A stretch of DNA of 64,000 bases from Actinoplanes derwentensis (GTDB taxonomy: Bacteria > Actinomycetota > Actinomycetes > Mycobacteriales > Micromonosporaceae), in contig NZ_LT629758.1 of the NCBI RefSeq assembly GCF_900104725.1, positions 8,456,001 to 8,520,000 of the forward strand. The letters are read 5' to 3'. The notes below the pieces were generated by a model. It was not told where the DNA came from. It was given only the letters and a program-made list of their open reading frames with translations, and searched no databases. Below are positions 52,034 to 59,940 of the stretch, in pieces. Positions within the stretch are counted from its first letter, which is position 1. The number at the start of each line of letters is the position of its first letter. The position numbers and the translations under genes were made by a program.

Positions 52034-53584
52034 GTACTGACGTTCGATTCCGGCGGGCGCCGATTCCGAATCTGTGGACAACTCGTTGGGCGCATCCGCC
52101 TCTGTGGACAACGGATCGGCCGCCTCCGGATCCGTGCCAGGCTTCGGACGCAGCACCGCGGCGGCCAGGATCGCCGCCGCGACCCCACCCACCACGCCTA
52201 CCAGGGAGGTGACCGCGATGGCGTCCACGAAAGCATCCCGGGCCGCGTCCGCGAGCCCCGGATCGCCGGCCCGCAAGGCGTCACCGAGCGACTCCCGGGC
52301 GGGTCCGGAGACACCGTCCGGCAAAGCCGCGCGGTATGCGGTGGTCAGCACGCTTCCCAGTACGGCGACGCTGAGTGCCGTCCCCACCTGCTGCACCGTG
52401 TCGTTGACAGCGGACCCGACACCGGCCCGCTCGGGCGGCAGCGCGCCGAGCAGCGTCCCGACCGCGGCCGGCGCCGCGACACCACTGCCCATGCCGATGA
52501 CTACGAGTGCGGTCGCCAGTTTCAGATAGCCGTCCTGGGGATCGAGCGAGGCGAGGATCGCGAACCCGCCCGCCACCAGCAGCAACCCGGCCGACAGCGC
52601 CACCCGTGCACCGAATCGCTTGTCGACCACCACGCCGACGCCGTTGAAGACCATCGTCGTCACGATCATCGGGATGAAGGCGGTGCCCGCCTGGATCGGC
52701 TCATAACCGAGAACGAACTGGAGGTACTGCGTGATCGCCAGCATCACGCCACCGGCAGAGAAGGACAGCAGCACCAGTGCCAGGCTGGCTCCTCGGAAAT
52801 TGCGGTTCCGGAAGAGTTCCAGTGGCAGCATCGGCTCGGCGACCCGGCGCTCCCAGAGGATGAAGCCGGTCAGGGCGACCAGGGCGACGACGAATCCGCC
52901 AGAGGTTCGCAGTGACTCCCAGCCGTGCTCCGGAGCCGAGATGACGCCCCAGATCAGGGCGGTCATGCCGATCGTGGAGAGCAGTGCGCCCACCGTGTCG
53001 GGCCGCGACGCCGGGCCTTTCGACTCGGGGATGAAGGCCAGCGCGGCCAGCAGGCCCAGAGCGGCGATCGGAATGTTGAGCAGGAAGACCGAGCCCCACC
53101 AGAAGTGCTCCAGAAGCAGGCCGCCCAGGGTCGGGCCGCCGAGAGCACCGAGCATGAGCACCGAGCTCCAGATGGCGATCGCCTTCTTGCGCTCGTCCTC
53201 GTCGAAGACCGTGGTGAGGATGGCGAGCGTGCCCGGCATGAGGAAGGCGGCGCCCAGGCCCATCAGGCCACGGATCGCGATCAGCTGTCCGGGGCTCTCG
53301 CAGACGGTGGCCAGCGCGGAGGCGCCACCGAAAATGATCAGGCCGATGACCAGGCCGAGGCGGCGGCCGTGCCGGTCGGCGAGGCTGCCCGCCGTGAGCA
53401 GCACGCCGGCGAAGACCAGGATGTAGGCGTCGATGATCCACTGAATGTCGGCGGTGCTCGCGCCCAGGTCGCGGATCAGTGCCGGGATAGCGATGTTCAG
53501 CACCATGTTGTCCACGACGACAACGAGCAGGGTCAGGCAGAGCACACCCAGGATCAGCCAGCGCCGCGGATTGCGTTCGACCAT
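52031..53584 (-). CDS. MFS drug exporter, DHA2 (14-helix) family
   Basis: Proton-driven efflux pump of the EmrB/QacA type. 517 residues with about 14 transmembrane helices. Markers: MVLNIAIPALIRDLGAS (helix 1 region), WIIDAYILVFAGVLLTAGSL, ADRHGRRLGLVIGLIIFGGA (motif A), GALGGPTLGGLLLEHFWW (motif C-like) and the late central GSAVNDTVQQVGTALSVAVL. The C-terminal tail is polar and acidic (PLSTEADAPNELSTDSES). GAGAGAGG precedes the ATG. Divergent TetR with a palindromic operator between them indicates drug-inducible control. Confidence 0.94.
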   Translation of the reverse strand: MVERNPRRWLILGVLCLTLLVVVVDNMVLNIAIPALIRDLGASTADIQWIIDAYILVFAGVLLTAGSLADRHGRRLGLVIGLIIFGGASALATVCESPGQLIAIRGLMGLGAAFLMPGTLAILTTVFDEDERKKAIAIWSSVLMLGALGGPTLGGLLLEHFWWGSVFLLNIPIAALGLLAALAFIPESKGPASRPDTVGALLSTIGMTALIWGVISAPEHGWESLRTSGGFVVALVALTGFILWERRVAEPMLPLELFRNRNFRGASLALVLLSFSAGGVMLAITQYLQFVLGYEPIQAGTAFIPMIVTTMVFNGVGVVVDKRFGARVALSAGLLLVAGGFAILASLDPQDGYLKLATALVVIGMGSGVAAPAAVGTLLGALPPERAGVGSAVNDTVQQVGTALSVAVLGSVLTTAYRAALPDGVSGPARESLGDALRAGDPGLADAARDAFVDAIAVTSLVGVVGGVAAAILAAAVLRPKPGTDPEAADPLSTEADAPNELSTDSESAPAGIERQY

Positions 53585-53600
53585 CGAGATTCCTCTCTCG

Positions 53601-53629
53601 TACGGTGTTCGGGAAGCTCGAACACCGTA
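53601..53629. promoter_or_regulatory. Operator between the exporter and its TetR gene
   Basis: Perfect 11-bp inverted repeat TACGGTGTTCG (53601-53611) / CGAACACCGTA (53619-53629) with a 7-base spacer. A third half-site-like CTCGAACAGTGTGTGA follows at 53638-53653. Confidence 0.75.
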
Positions 53630-53660
53630 CCAGTGGACTCGAACAGTGTGTGATCCCCTT

Positions 53661-53666
53661 TAAGAT
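53661..53666 (+). promoter_or_regulatory. -10 box of the exporter's TetR gene
   Basis: TAAGAT, 6 bases before ATG 53673, indicating a leaderless transcript. Confidence 0.4.
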
Positions 53667-53672
53667 GACGTC

Positions 53673-54407
53673 ATGCCCGACTTCACCGACTCGGTGTGGA
53701 CCCGACCAGCCCGCACCCGCACCGGTCAGCCGACCCTCAGCCGGGAGCAGATCGTCCGCTCCGCGATCGAACTCCTCGACACCGAGGGCCCGGCCGGACT
53801 GAGCATGCGTCGCCTCGGTGCCCGGCTCGGTTCCGGTGCCACCTCGCTCTACTGGCACGTCGCCACCAAGGACGACCTGCTCGAACTGGCCGTCGACGAG
53901 GTGATGGGCGAGATCTACGTGCCCGAAGCAGGCGACGCGCCCTGGCGGGTCGGCGTCTCGGTGATGGCCAACGGAACCCGGGCCATGCTGCTGCGCCACC
54001 CCTGGGTGATCGGGCTGCTCGGCACCCGGCCCACCATCGGGCCGAACGTGTTGCGGATGAGCGACCGCATCGTCGCCCTGTTCTCCGCTGCGGGGTTCCG
54101 CGGCCCCGACCTGTCACACGCGTATTCGCTGGTGAACGCACATGTCATCGGCGCTGCGACCACCGAGGCGGCCGTCGCGGCGGCGGTCCGGCGATCCGGG
54201 CAGCCGGCGGCCGAGCTGCGGGAGAGCCTGCAGCCCTACATGGAGAAGGTCGCCCGGGAACACGATGCCTACGAGCGTTGGCGACAGGAGGACGGCGTCG
54301 CCGAGATGAACCCGGAGGCCGCGTTCGCGCAGAGCTTCGCCTTCGGCCTGGACCGCATCCTCGACGGTCTCGAACTATGGCTGAACAGCCGGGACGACAA
54401 GGTTTGA
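53673..54407 (+). CDS. TetR-family regulator (TetR_C type) of the DHA2 exporter
   Basis: Probable repressor of the divergent exporter. The helix-turn-helix is SREQIVRSAIELLDTEGPAG then LSMRRLGARLGSGATSLYWH (about 24-63; recognition in GATSLYWHV). The C-terminal domain resembles tetracycline-repressor-class TetR_C1 (MLLRHPWVIGLLGTRPTIG; AAVRRSGQPAAELRESLQPY; AFGLDRILDGLELWL). 244 residues. The palindrome at 53601-53629 lies between the two start codons. Confidence 0.93.
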   Translation: MPDFTDSVWTRPARTRTGQPTLSREQIVRSAIELLDTEGPAGLSMRRLGARLGSGATSLYWHVATKDDLLELAVDEVMGEIYVPEAGDAPWRVGVSVMANGTRAMLLRHPWVIGLLGTRPTIGPNVLRMSDRIVALFSAAGFRGPDLSHAYSLVNAHVIGAATTEAAVAAAVRRSGQPAAELRESLQPYMEKVAREHDAYERWRQEDGVAEMNPEAAFAQSFAFGLDRILDGLELWLNSRDDKV

Positions 54408-54460
54408 GGCCGGACGGGCGTGCAGATGCATGCCGCGCCAGCTGTCGGGGGTGCTCGCCG

Positions 54461-54546
54461 GCGCGGCCGTCGTCAACTAGACGACCCTCCACGACGCCAA
54501 AGGGCGCGGCCGTCGTCAACTGGAGGGCACCCCACGACACCAAAGG
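54461..54546. repeat. 43-bp tandem duplication downstream of the TetR gene
   Basis: Units 54461-54503 and 54504-54546 both start GCGCGGCCGTCGTCAACT and end CACGAC(G/A)CCAAAGG, with a diverged centre. It lies between convergent genes and may have arisen by slippage. Confidence 0.8.
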
Positions 54547-54556
54547 CGGAAGGGGG

Positions 54557-55534
54557 TCAGTGGTCCTTGGGTTTGTCCGGTTCGGGGTGGTGGTAGGTGA
54601 CCTGCTCCGGCGGGAGAGGAAAGCTGATGTCGTCGCCGAAGGGGGAGAGGCCGCCCTGCAGCGGCGCCGCCATCTCGGCGATGTCCATGTGACCGTCGGG
54701 GCCGACCGGCGGGCCTTCAGGCAGGCGGGCGCTGGACATCGACGGATTGACTGTGGAGACGGAGGCCGGGGCGGAGGTGGATTCGAGCTGGTCGCGGCGG
54801 AAGATCTTGCGGCCCAGCCAGACGAGCGGGTCGTAACGGCGGTCCACCACACGCTCCTTCATCGGGATGATCGCGTTGTCGGTGATCTTGATGTGTTCGG
54901 GGCAGACCTCACTGCAGCACTTGGTGATGTTGCAGTAGCCGAGACCCTGGCTGGCCTGCGCGTACTCCTTACGGTCGGTGCGGGCGTCGAGTGGGTGCAT
55001 GTCCAGCTCGGCGGCCCGGATGAAGGATCGAGGACCGGAGAAGGCGGGCTTGTTCTCGTCGTGGTCGCGGATGACGTGGCAGGTGTTCTGGCAGAGGAAA
55101 CACTCGATGCACTTGCGGAACTCCTGGCTGCGTTCCACGTCGACCTGCTGCATCCGGTACTCGCCGGTCGCGACTCCGGGCGGCGGCGCGAACGCGGGCG
55201 TCTCCCGGGCCTTCTCGTAGTTGAAGGACACATCGGTGACCAGATCGCGGATCACCGGGAAGGTCCGGATCGGCGTGATGGTGATGGTCTCGTCCGCGGT
55301 GAACGTCGACATCCGGGTCATGCACCCGAGCCGCGGCTTTCCGTTGATCTCCATCGAGCAGGAGCCGCATTTGCCGGCTTTGCAGTTCCAGCGGCAGGCC
55401 AGATCGGGCACCTCGGTGGCCTGCAGCCGGTGGATGATGTCGAGGACGACCTCGCCCTCGTTCACCTCGACGTCGAAGTCCCGCAGGTCGCCGCCGGCCG
55501 CGTCGCCGCGCCAGACACGAAAGTGGCGTTTCAC
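54557..55534 (-). CDS. sdhB: Succinate dehydrogenase / fumarate reductase iron-sulfur subunit, with C-terminal extension
   Basis: Electron-transfer subunit of complex II. The N-terminal plant-type ferredoxin domain holds CRWNCKAGKCGSCSMEINGK (about 47-66, [2Fe-2S]) and the later LGC. The C-terminal domain holds CIECFLCQNTC (about 142-152) and CNITKCCSEVCPEHIKITD (about 201-219) for the [4Fe-4S] and [3Fe-4S] centres. Catalytic-domain homology ends near residue 248, but the protein continues to 325 with a Ser/Pro/Asp-rich tail ending HHPEPDKPKDH. Third gene of the operon; its ATG overlaps the sdhA stop. Confidence 0.93.
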   Translation of the reverse strand: MKRHFRVWRGDAAGGDLRDFDVEVNEGEVVLDIIHRLQATEVPDLACRWNCKAGKCGSCSMEINGKPRLGCMTRMSTFTADETITITPIRTFPVIRDLVTDVSFNYEKARETPAFAPPPGVATGEYRMQQVDVERSQEFRKCIECFLCQNTCHVIRDHDENKPAFSGPRSFIRAAELDMHPLDARTDRKEYAQASQGLGYCNITKCCSEVCPEHIKITDNAIIPMKERVVDRRYDPLVWLGRKIFRRDQLESTSAPASVSTVNPSMSSARLPEGPPVGPDGHMDIAEMAAPLQGGLSPFGDDISFPLPPEQVTYHHPEPDKPKDH

Positions 55535-57426
55535 TCTGCCTCCACCTCGGCCAGTTCCTCATCGGTCAGGTATTTCGCCAGTTCACTGCGCTCGAACAGG
55601 GCGATCAGCTCGGCCCGCATCGACGGCACCGGCTTGCGTTCCAAATGCACCCCACCGGAGCCGTCCAGCGAGCAGACCAGGTTGATCCGCCGCCATGCCG
55701 GGTTCATCGCCGGGAAGTCCTCGCGGGTGTGCCCGCCGCGGGACTCCTCCCGCTCCAGCGCGGCGCGTGCGGTGCACTCCGAGACGACCAGCATGTTGCG
55801 CAGGTCGAGAGCCAGATGCCAGCCGGGGTTGTAACGCCGACCGCCCTCGGCGCCCACGTCGGCGACGCGGGCGCGCAGCTCGTGGAGACGCTTGAGCGCG
55901 TCGGTCAGCTCACCCTCACGCCGGATGATGCCGACCAGGTCACCCATCACCACTTGAAGATCCTGCTGGAGGGTGTACGGGTTCTCCCCACCCGTACGAG
56001 CAAGGGGTGCGAGAGCGACCTCGACCGCCGCGGCGACATCGACCTTCGCGGGTTTCGGCCGCACCCGCAGCGTGTCCACATAGGCGGACGCGTGCTCCCC
56101 GGCGCGTTTGCCGAAGACGAGCAGGTCGGAGAGCGAGTTTCCGCCGAGCCGGTTGGAGCCGTGCATGCCGCCGGACACCTCGCCGGCCGCGAACAGCCCC
56201 TGAACCGTGCCGAGCGCCGCCCCGGTGTCGGGTTCGACTTCGACGCCGCCCATCACGTAGTGGCAGGTCGGCCCGACCTCCATCGGTTCCTTGGTGATGT
56301 CGACGTCGGCCAGTTCCTTGAACTGGTGATGCATCGACGGCAGTCGCCGGATGATCTGCTCGGCCGGCATCCGGCTGGCGATGTCCAGGAACACCCCGCC
56401 GGCCGGACTGCCCCGGCCCGCCTTGACCTCGCTGTTGATGGCCCGGGCCACCTCGTCGCGGGGCAGCAGTTCGGGCGGGCGCCGGTTGTTGTCGGGATCG
56501 GAGTACCAGCGGTCGCCCTCCTCCTCGGTCTCCGCGTACTGCTTGCGGAAGACGTCGGGGACGTAGTCGAACATGAATCGCTTGTTGTCGGAGTTGCGCA
56601 GCACCCCGCCGTCACCCCGGACCGACTCGGTGACCAGGATGCCCTTCACACTGGGCGGCCAGACCATGCCGGTCGGGTGGAACTGCAGGAACTCCATGTT
56701 GATCAGGGTCGCCCCGGCGCGCAGGGCCAGCGCGTGGCCGTCGCCGGTGTACTCCCAGGAGTTCGAGGTGACCTTGTAACTGCGGCCGACCCCGCCGGTG
56801 GCCAGCACCACCGCCGGCGCTTCGAGGAGCAGGAACTCGCCGGATTCCCGGTAGTAGCCGAACGCCCCGGCCACCCGGTCGCCGTCGAGCATCAGCTCGG
56901 TGATCGTGGTCTCCTGGAAGACCCGGATCCGCGAGTCGTACGAGCCGGTCTCGGCGTAATCCTCCTGCTGCAGCGAGACGATCTTCTGCTGCAGGGTCCG
57001 GATCAGTTCGAGGCCGGTCCGGTCGCCGACGTGCGCCAGCCGTGGATATTCATGGCCGCCGAAGTTCCGTTGAGAGATCTTTCCGTCTTTCGTACGATCG
57101 AAAAGAGCCCCGTAGGTCTCCAGTTCCCAGATCCGTTCCGGCGCTTCCTTGGCGTGCAGTTCGGCCATCCGGAAGTTGTTCAGGAACTTGCCGCCCCGCA
57201 TGGTGTCCCGGAAGTGGACCATCCAGCTGTCGCGCGAGTTCACGTTGCCCATCGCAGCCGCCGCGCCGCCCTCGGCCATCACCGTGTGCGCCTTGCCGAG
57301 CAGCGACTTCGAGATGATCGCGGTGCGTTTCCCGGCGAGCCGTGCCTCGATCGCCGCACGCAGACCGGCGCCACCGGCCCCGATGACGACGACGTCGTAG
57401 AGGTGCCGTTCGATCGTGGTGCTCAT
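55531..57426 (-). CDS. sdhA: Succinate dehydrogenase / fumarate reductase flavoprotein subunit
   Basis: FAD-containing catalytic subunit. Motifs: the dinucleotide fold VVIGAGGAGLRAAIEARLAG (about 13-32), the FAD-linking-type histidine segment KAHTVMAEGGAAAAMGNVNS (about 45-64), the active-site MEFLQFHPTGMVWPPS (about 247-262) and EVSGGMHGSNRLGGNSLSDL (about 417-436). 631 residues, as in the actinobacterial Sdh1-type enzyme. Overlaps sdhB by four bases and is separated from the membrane subunit gene by 13 bases. Confidence 0.96.
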   Translation of the reverse strand: MSTTIERHLYDVVVIGAGGAGLRAAIEARLAGKRTAIISKSLLGKAHTVMAEGGAAAAMGNVNSRDSWMVHFRDTMRGGKFLNNFRMAELHAKEAPERIWELETYGALFDRTKDGKISQRNFGGHEYPRLAHVGDRTGLELIRTLQQKIVSLQQEDYAETGSYDSRIRVFQETTITELMLDGDRVAGAFGYYRESGEFLLLEAPAVVLATGGVGRSYKVTSNSWEYTGDGHALALRAGATLINMEFLQFHPTGMVWPPSVKGILVTESVRGDGGVLRNSDNKRFMFDYVPDVFRKQYAETEEEGDRWYSDPDNNRRPPELLPRDEVARAINSEVKAGRGSPAGGVFLDIASRMPAEQIIRRLPSMHHQFKELADVDITKEPMEVGPTCHYVMGGVEVEPDTGAALGTVQGLFAAGEVSGGMHGSNRLGGNSLSDLLVFGKRAGEHASAYVDTLRVRPKPAKVDVAAAVEVALAPLARTGGENPYTLQQDLQVVMGDLVGIIRREGELTDALKRLHELRARVADVGAEGGRRYNPGWHLALDLRNMLVVSECTARAALEREESRGGHTREDFPAMNPAWRRINLVCSLDGSGGVHLERKPVPSMRAELIALFERSELAKYLTDEELAEVEAE

Positions 57427-57439
57427 ATCGCCGCCCTTC

Positions 57440-58234
57440 TCAGTTGATGACGCGCAGGTCGGTGAACCAGCCGGCGGCGAGACCCATGATGTAGAAATCG
57501 GTCAGCGCCAGAGTGCCGAGCGTGATCCAGGCCAGCTGCATGTGGCGGGCGTTGAGCTTGGACACGAACGTCCAGAGGCGGTAGCGCACCGGATGCCGGG
57601 AGAAGTGCTTCATCCGGCCGCCGATGATGTGCCGGCAGGAGTGGCAGGAGGCGGTGTACGCCCAGAGCATGATCACGTTGATCCAGAGGATCACGTTGCC
57701 CAGGCCGAGCCCGGTCGTCTGCGCGTGGATCGCGTCCCACGTGTTGATCACCGAGATGAGCACGGCGGCGTAGAACGCGTACCGATGGGCGTTCTGGAAG
57801 ATCAGCGGGAAGCGGGTCTCGCCGGAGTACGTCTTGTGCCCGTCCGGCACCGCGCACGCCGGCGGCGACAGCCAGAAGGCCCGGTAGTACGCCTTCCGGT
57901 AGTAGTAGCAGGTCAACCGGAAGAGCAGCAGGAACGGCAGAGTGAACGCCGCTTCCGGGATGAGGAAGAAGCTCGGGAGCGGGGTGCCGAACTCCGCCGC
58001 CCGGCCGCACACATCAGTGAGGCAGGGCGAGTAGAACGGTGTCAGATAGAGGTATTCCTCCACAAAGAACCACTGATGCATGAAGACTCGGACGGTCGCG
58101 TAGGTGACCCACGCACCCAGTCCGATAAAGGTCACCAGCGGCGCGAGCCACCACCGGTCGGTGCGCAGCGTCCGCGCGGTGATCGCCGCCCGCGGTTTAC
58201 CGCCGCCGCCCGGCCTCGTTGCCGTCGTCGTCAT
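57440..58234 (-). CDS. sdhC: Succinate dehydrogenase membrane anchor (cytochrome b-like, Sdh1 type)
   Basis: First gene of the sdhCAB operon. About five transmembrane helices in 264 residues: WWLAPLVTFIGLGAWVTYAT, AFTLPFLLLFRLTCYYY, a helix near 145-165, VILWINVIMLWAYTASCHSC and LAWITLGTLALTDFYIMGLA. Candidate haem or quinone-site histidines include those in NAHRYAF, ASCHSCRHIIGG and FSRHPVRY. Matches the single long anchor of mycobacterial Sdh1-like enzymes; there is no sdhD. ATG 58234 is preferred (GGAGA 7 bases upstream) over a longer in-frame start at 58291. Confidence 0.88.
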   Translation of the reverse strand: MTTTATRPGGGGKPRAAITARTLRTDRWWLAPLVTFIGLGAWVTYATVRVFMHQWFFVEEYLYLTPFYSPCLTDVCGRAAEFGTPLPSFFLIPEAAFTLPFLLLFRLTCYYYRKAYYRAFWLSPPACAVPDGHKTYSGETRFPLIFQNAHRYAFYAAVLISVINTWDAIHAQTTGLGLGNVILWINVIMLWAYTASCHSCRHIIGGRMKHFSRHPVRYRLWTFVSKLNARHMQLAWITLGTLALTDFYIMGLAAGWFTDLRVIN

Positions 58235-58427
58235 TCCATCTCTCCCTGACAGTGCCGTGTACAGGGTCGGGACGCGACGGGATCGGGACACAGTGATGCC
58301 CCACTCGCCGTCGCGTCACGACAGTGATGTGGGGCACACGTTACGCCGAAGGTCTGACGGTTCGCGCGGTGCGGGTCACAAAAAGGCCATCCCGCGTGTC
58401 AAAGATGATCACCAATGCGATATGGCT

Positions 58428-59876
58428 TCATCCGGAGGCGTTCCCGGTGAGGTTCCACTCGGCCAGATGCAGCGCGGGAGCGGCGTACCGGGCCCGCCCC
58501 CACGACTCCGGCAGCAACACCGTCTCGGCGCCGATCCCGAGCACCCGCCCCGGCCCGAGCGCCTGCGGATAGGACTGGGTGAACCGCATGTTGCTCACCG
58601 CCGAGACGACCTCGCCGTCCTCCACCAGCCAGACCCCGTTCCGGGTCAGGCCCGTGATCACCAGGGTCTTCGGGTCGAGCACCCGGGTGTACCAGAGGTC
58701 CGAGATCAGCAGCCCCCGCCGCATCCCGGCGACCAGCGGACGAGCCGACTCGACGATCGCCTCGGCGCCGCCGGTGCCCGGAGCGGCGCCCTGCACCGGT
58801 GCCGCCTCCAGTCGCAGGTGGGAGGCGTGCGGACCCCAGGATCGGGACACGGCTGAGCCGTGCCCGGTCGACGTGGTGCCCGCCTGCCCCGCCGACGTGC
58901 GGTCATGCGTCACCGCCTGGGTCACCCCGTCCCGGACCAGCACCAGCGGCCGCCGGGGGGTGCCCTCCTCGTCGAAGGCCAGGTCACCGGCCGGTTCGTC
59001 ACGGCTGCCCAGCGGGTCGTCCACGATGGTCACCGACGGGTCGAACTGCTCCCGGCCCGGCTCGGCGAAACTCTGTTGCTGGTGGTGAGCCCGGCCGTCG
59101 AAGCCGAAGTACGCGAAGTTCTGCAGGATGTCGGAGACCGCGTCCGGCTCCAGCACCACCTCGTAACGCCCCGGTGGCAGCTCGACCGGCTCGCGAGCGG
59201 CAAGCGCCTTCGCCGCCGCCCGGGCGCCGAGCACCGCGCCGTCCAGATCACCCAGCCGGGCCGCGGCCAGCCGGGCCACCCCGTCGGCGCCACCGGACCG
59301 GGCGATGCCGTCCATCGCGGCCTCCGTGGTCCGGCCCTCCACTGCCTGACCGGCACTGTTGGCGAACGCCGCGGAGACGTAGACGGTCCGGCAGTAACCG
59401 GCCGTCTCCAGCCCATCGGCCGCCCGCACGAAATCCCGGACCCGTTCGGCGCGCTCGGCCGGTTCGGCGCGGGCGGTCGCCTCGTCGAACCCGAACGCCA
59501 GCCCCGACCGCTCACCCGAACCCGGATGCCCGGCGGACAGCCGCAGCGGTGCCGGTGGCGCCAGCCCCGGCCACGACCGGTCGGCCGGGCTCACCCGCGT
59601 CGCCGCCAGAGTCCGCTCGACCAGGGCGCGCAGCCCGTCCACATCGGTGATCGTGCTGGAACCGCCGACGGTCCGGCCGTCCACGTGCAGCCGCAGCCGC
59701 ACGGCGGTGGTCGAGTCCGCCACGTTCTGATGGATCGCCGAGTTCGCGAACCGGGTCAGCGCCAGCTCCTCGTGCCGCACGTTGACCTCGGCCTCGGCCG
59801 ACCGCCCGGCCAGCCCTCGCACCAGCTCGATGACCTTGGCCGCCAACTCCAGCTCAGCCCCGGCGCGCCCACTCAT
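58428..59876 (-). CDS. TldD/PmbA-family protein (TldE-like subunit)
   Basis: Non-metal partner subunit of the TldD/TldE metalloprotease, which processes peptides such as modified RiPP precursors and the CcdA antitoxin. No HExxxH is present. Family segments: VRHEELALTRFANSAIHQNV (about 32-51), LPPGRYEVVLEPDAVSDIL (about 224-242), DPLGSRDEPAGDLAFDEEGT and LWYTRVLDPKTLVITGLTRN. 482 residues. ATG 59876 has GGAGG about 8 bases upstream. It lies 64 bases after tldD on the same strand. Confidence 0.9.
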   Translation of the reverse strand: MSGRAGAELELAAKVIELVRGLAGRSAEAEVNVRHEELALTRFANSAIHQNVADSTTAVRLRLHVDGRTVGGSSTITDVDGLRALVERTLAATRVSPADRSWPGLAPPAPLRLSAGHPGSGERSGLAFGFDEATARAEPAERAERVRDFVRAADGLETAGYCRTVYVSAAFANSAGQAVEGRTTEAAMDGIARSGGADGVARLAAARLGDLDGAVLGARAAAKALAAREPVELPPGRYEVVLEPDAVSDILQNFAYFGFDGRAHHQQQSFAEPGREQFDPSVTIVDDPLGSRDEPAGDLAFDEEGTPRRPLVLVRDGVTQAVTHDRTSAGQAGTTSTGHGSAVSRSWGPHASHLRLEAAPVQGAAPGTGGAEAIVESARPLVAGMRRGLLISDLWYTRVLDPKTLVITGLTRNGVWLVEDGEVVSAVSNMRFTQSYPQALGPGRVLGIGAETVLLPESWGRARYAAPALHLAEWNLTGNASG

Positions 59877-59896
59877 GCCGCCACCTCCGCCGCACT

Positions 59897-59926
59897 GTCG
59901 AAAGCGACGCCGTCGAAAGCGACGCC
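59897..59926. repeat. 15-bp direct duplication between tldD and pmbA-like genes
   Basis: GTCGAAAGCGACGCC occurs twice in tandem in the 64-base gap. Confidence 0.7.
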
Positions 59927-59940
59927 GTTGATCGCCCCGT

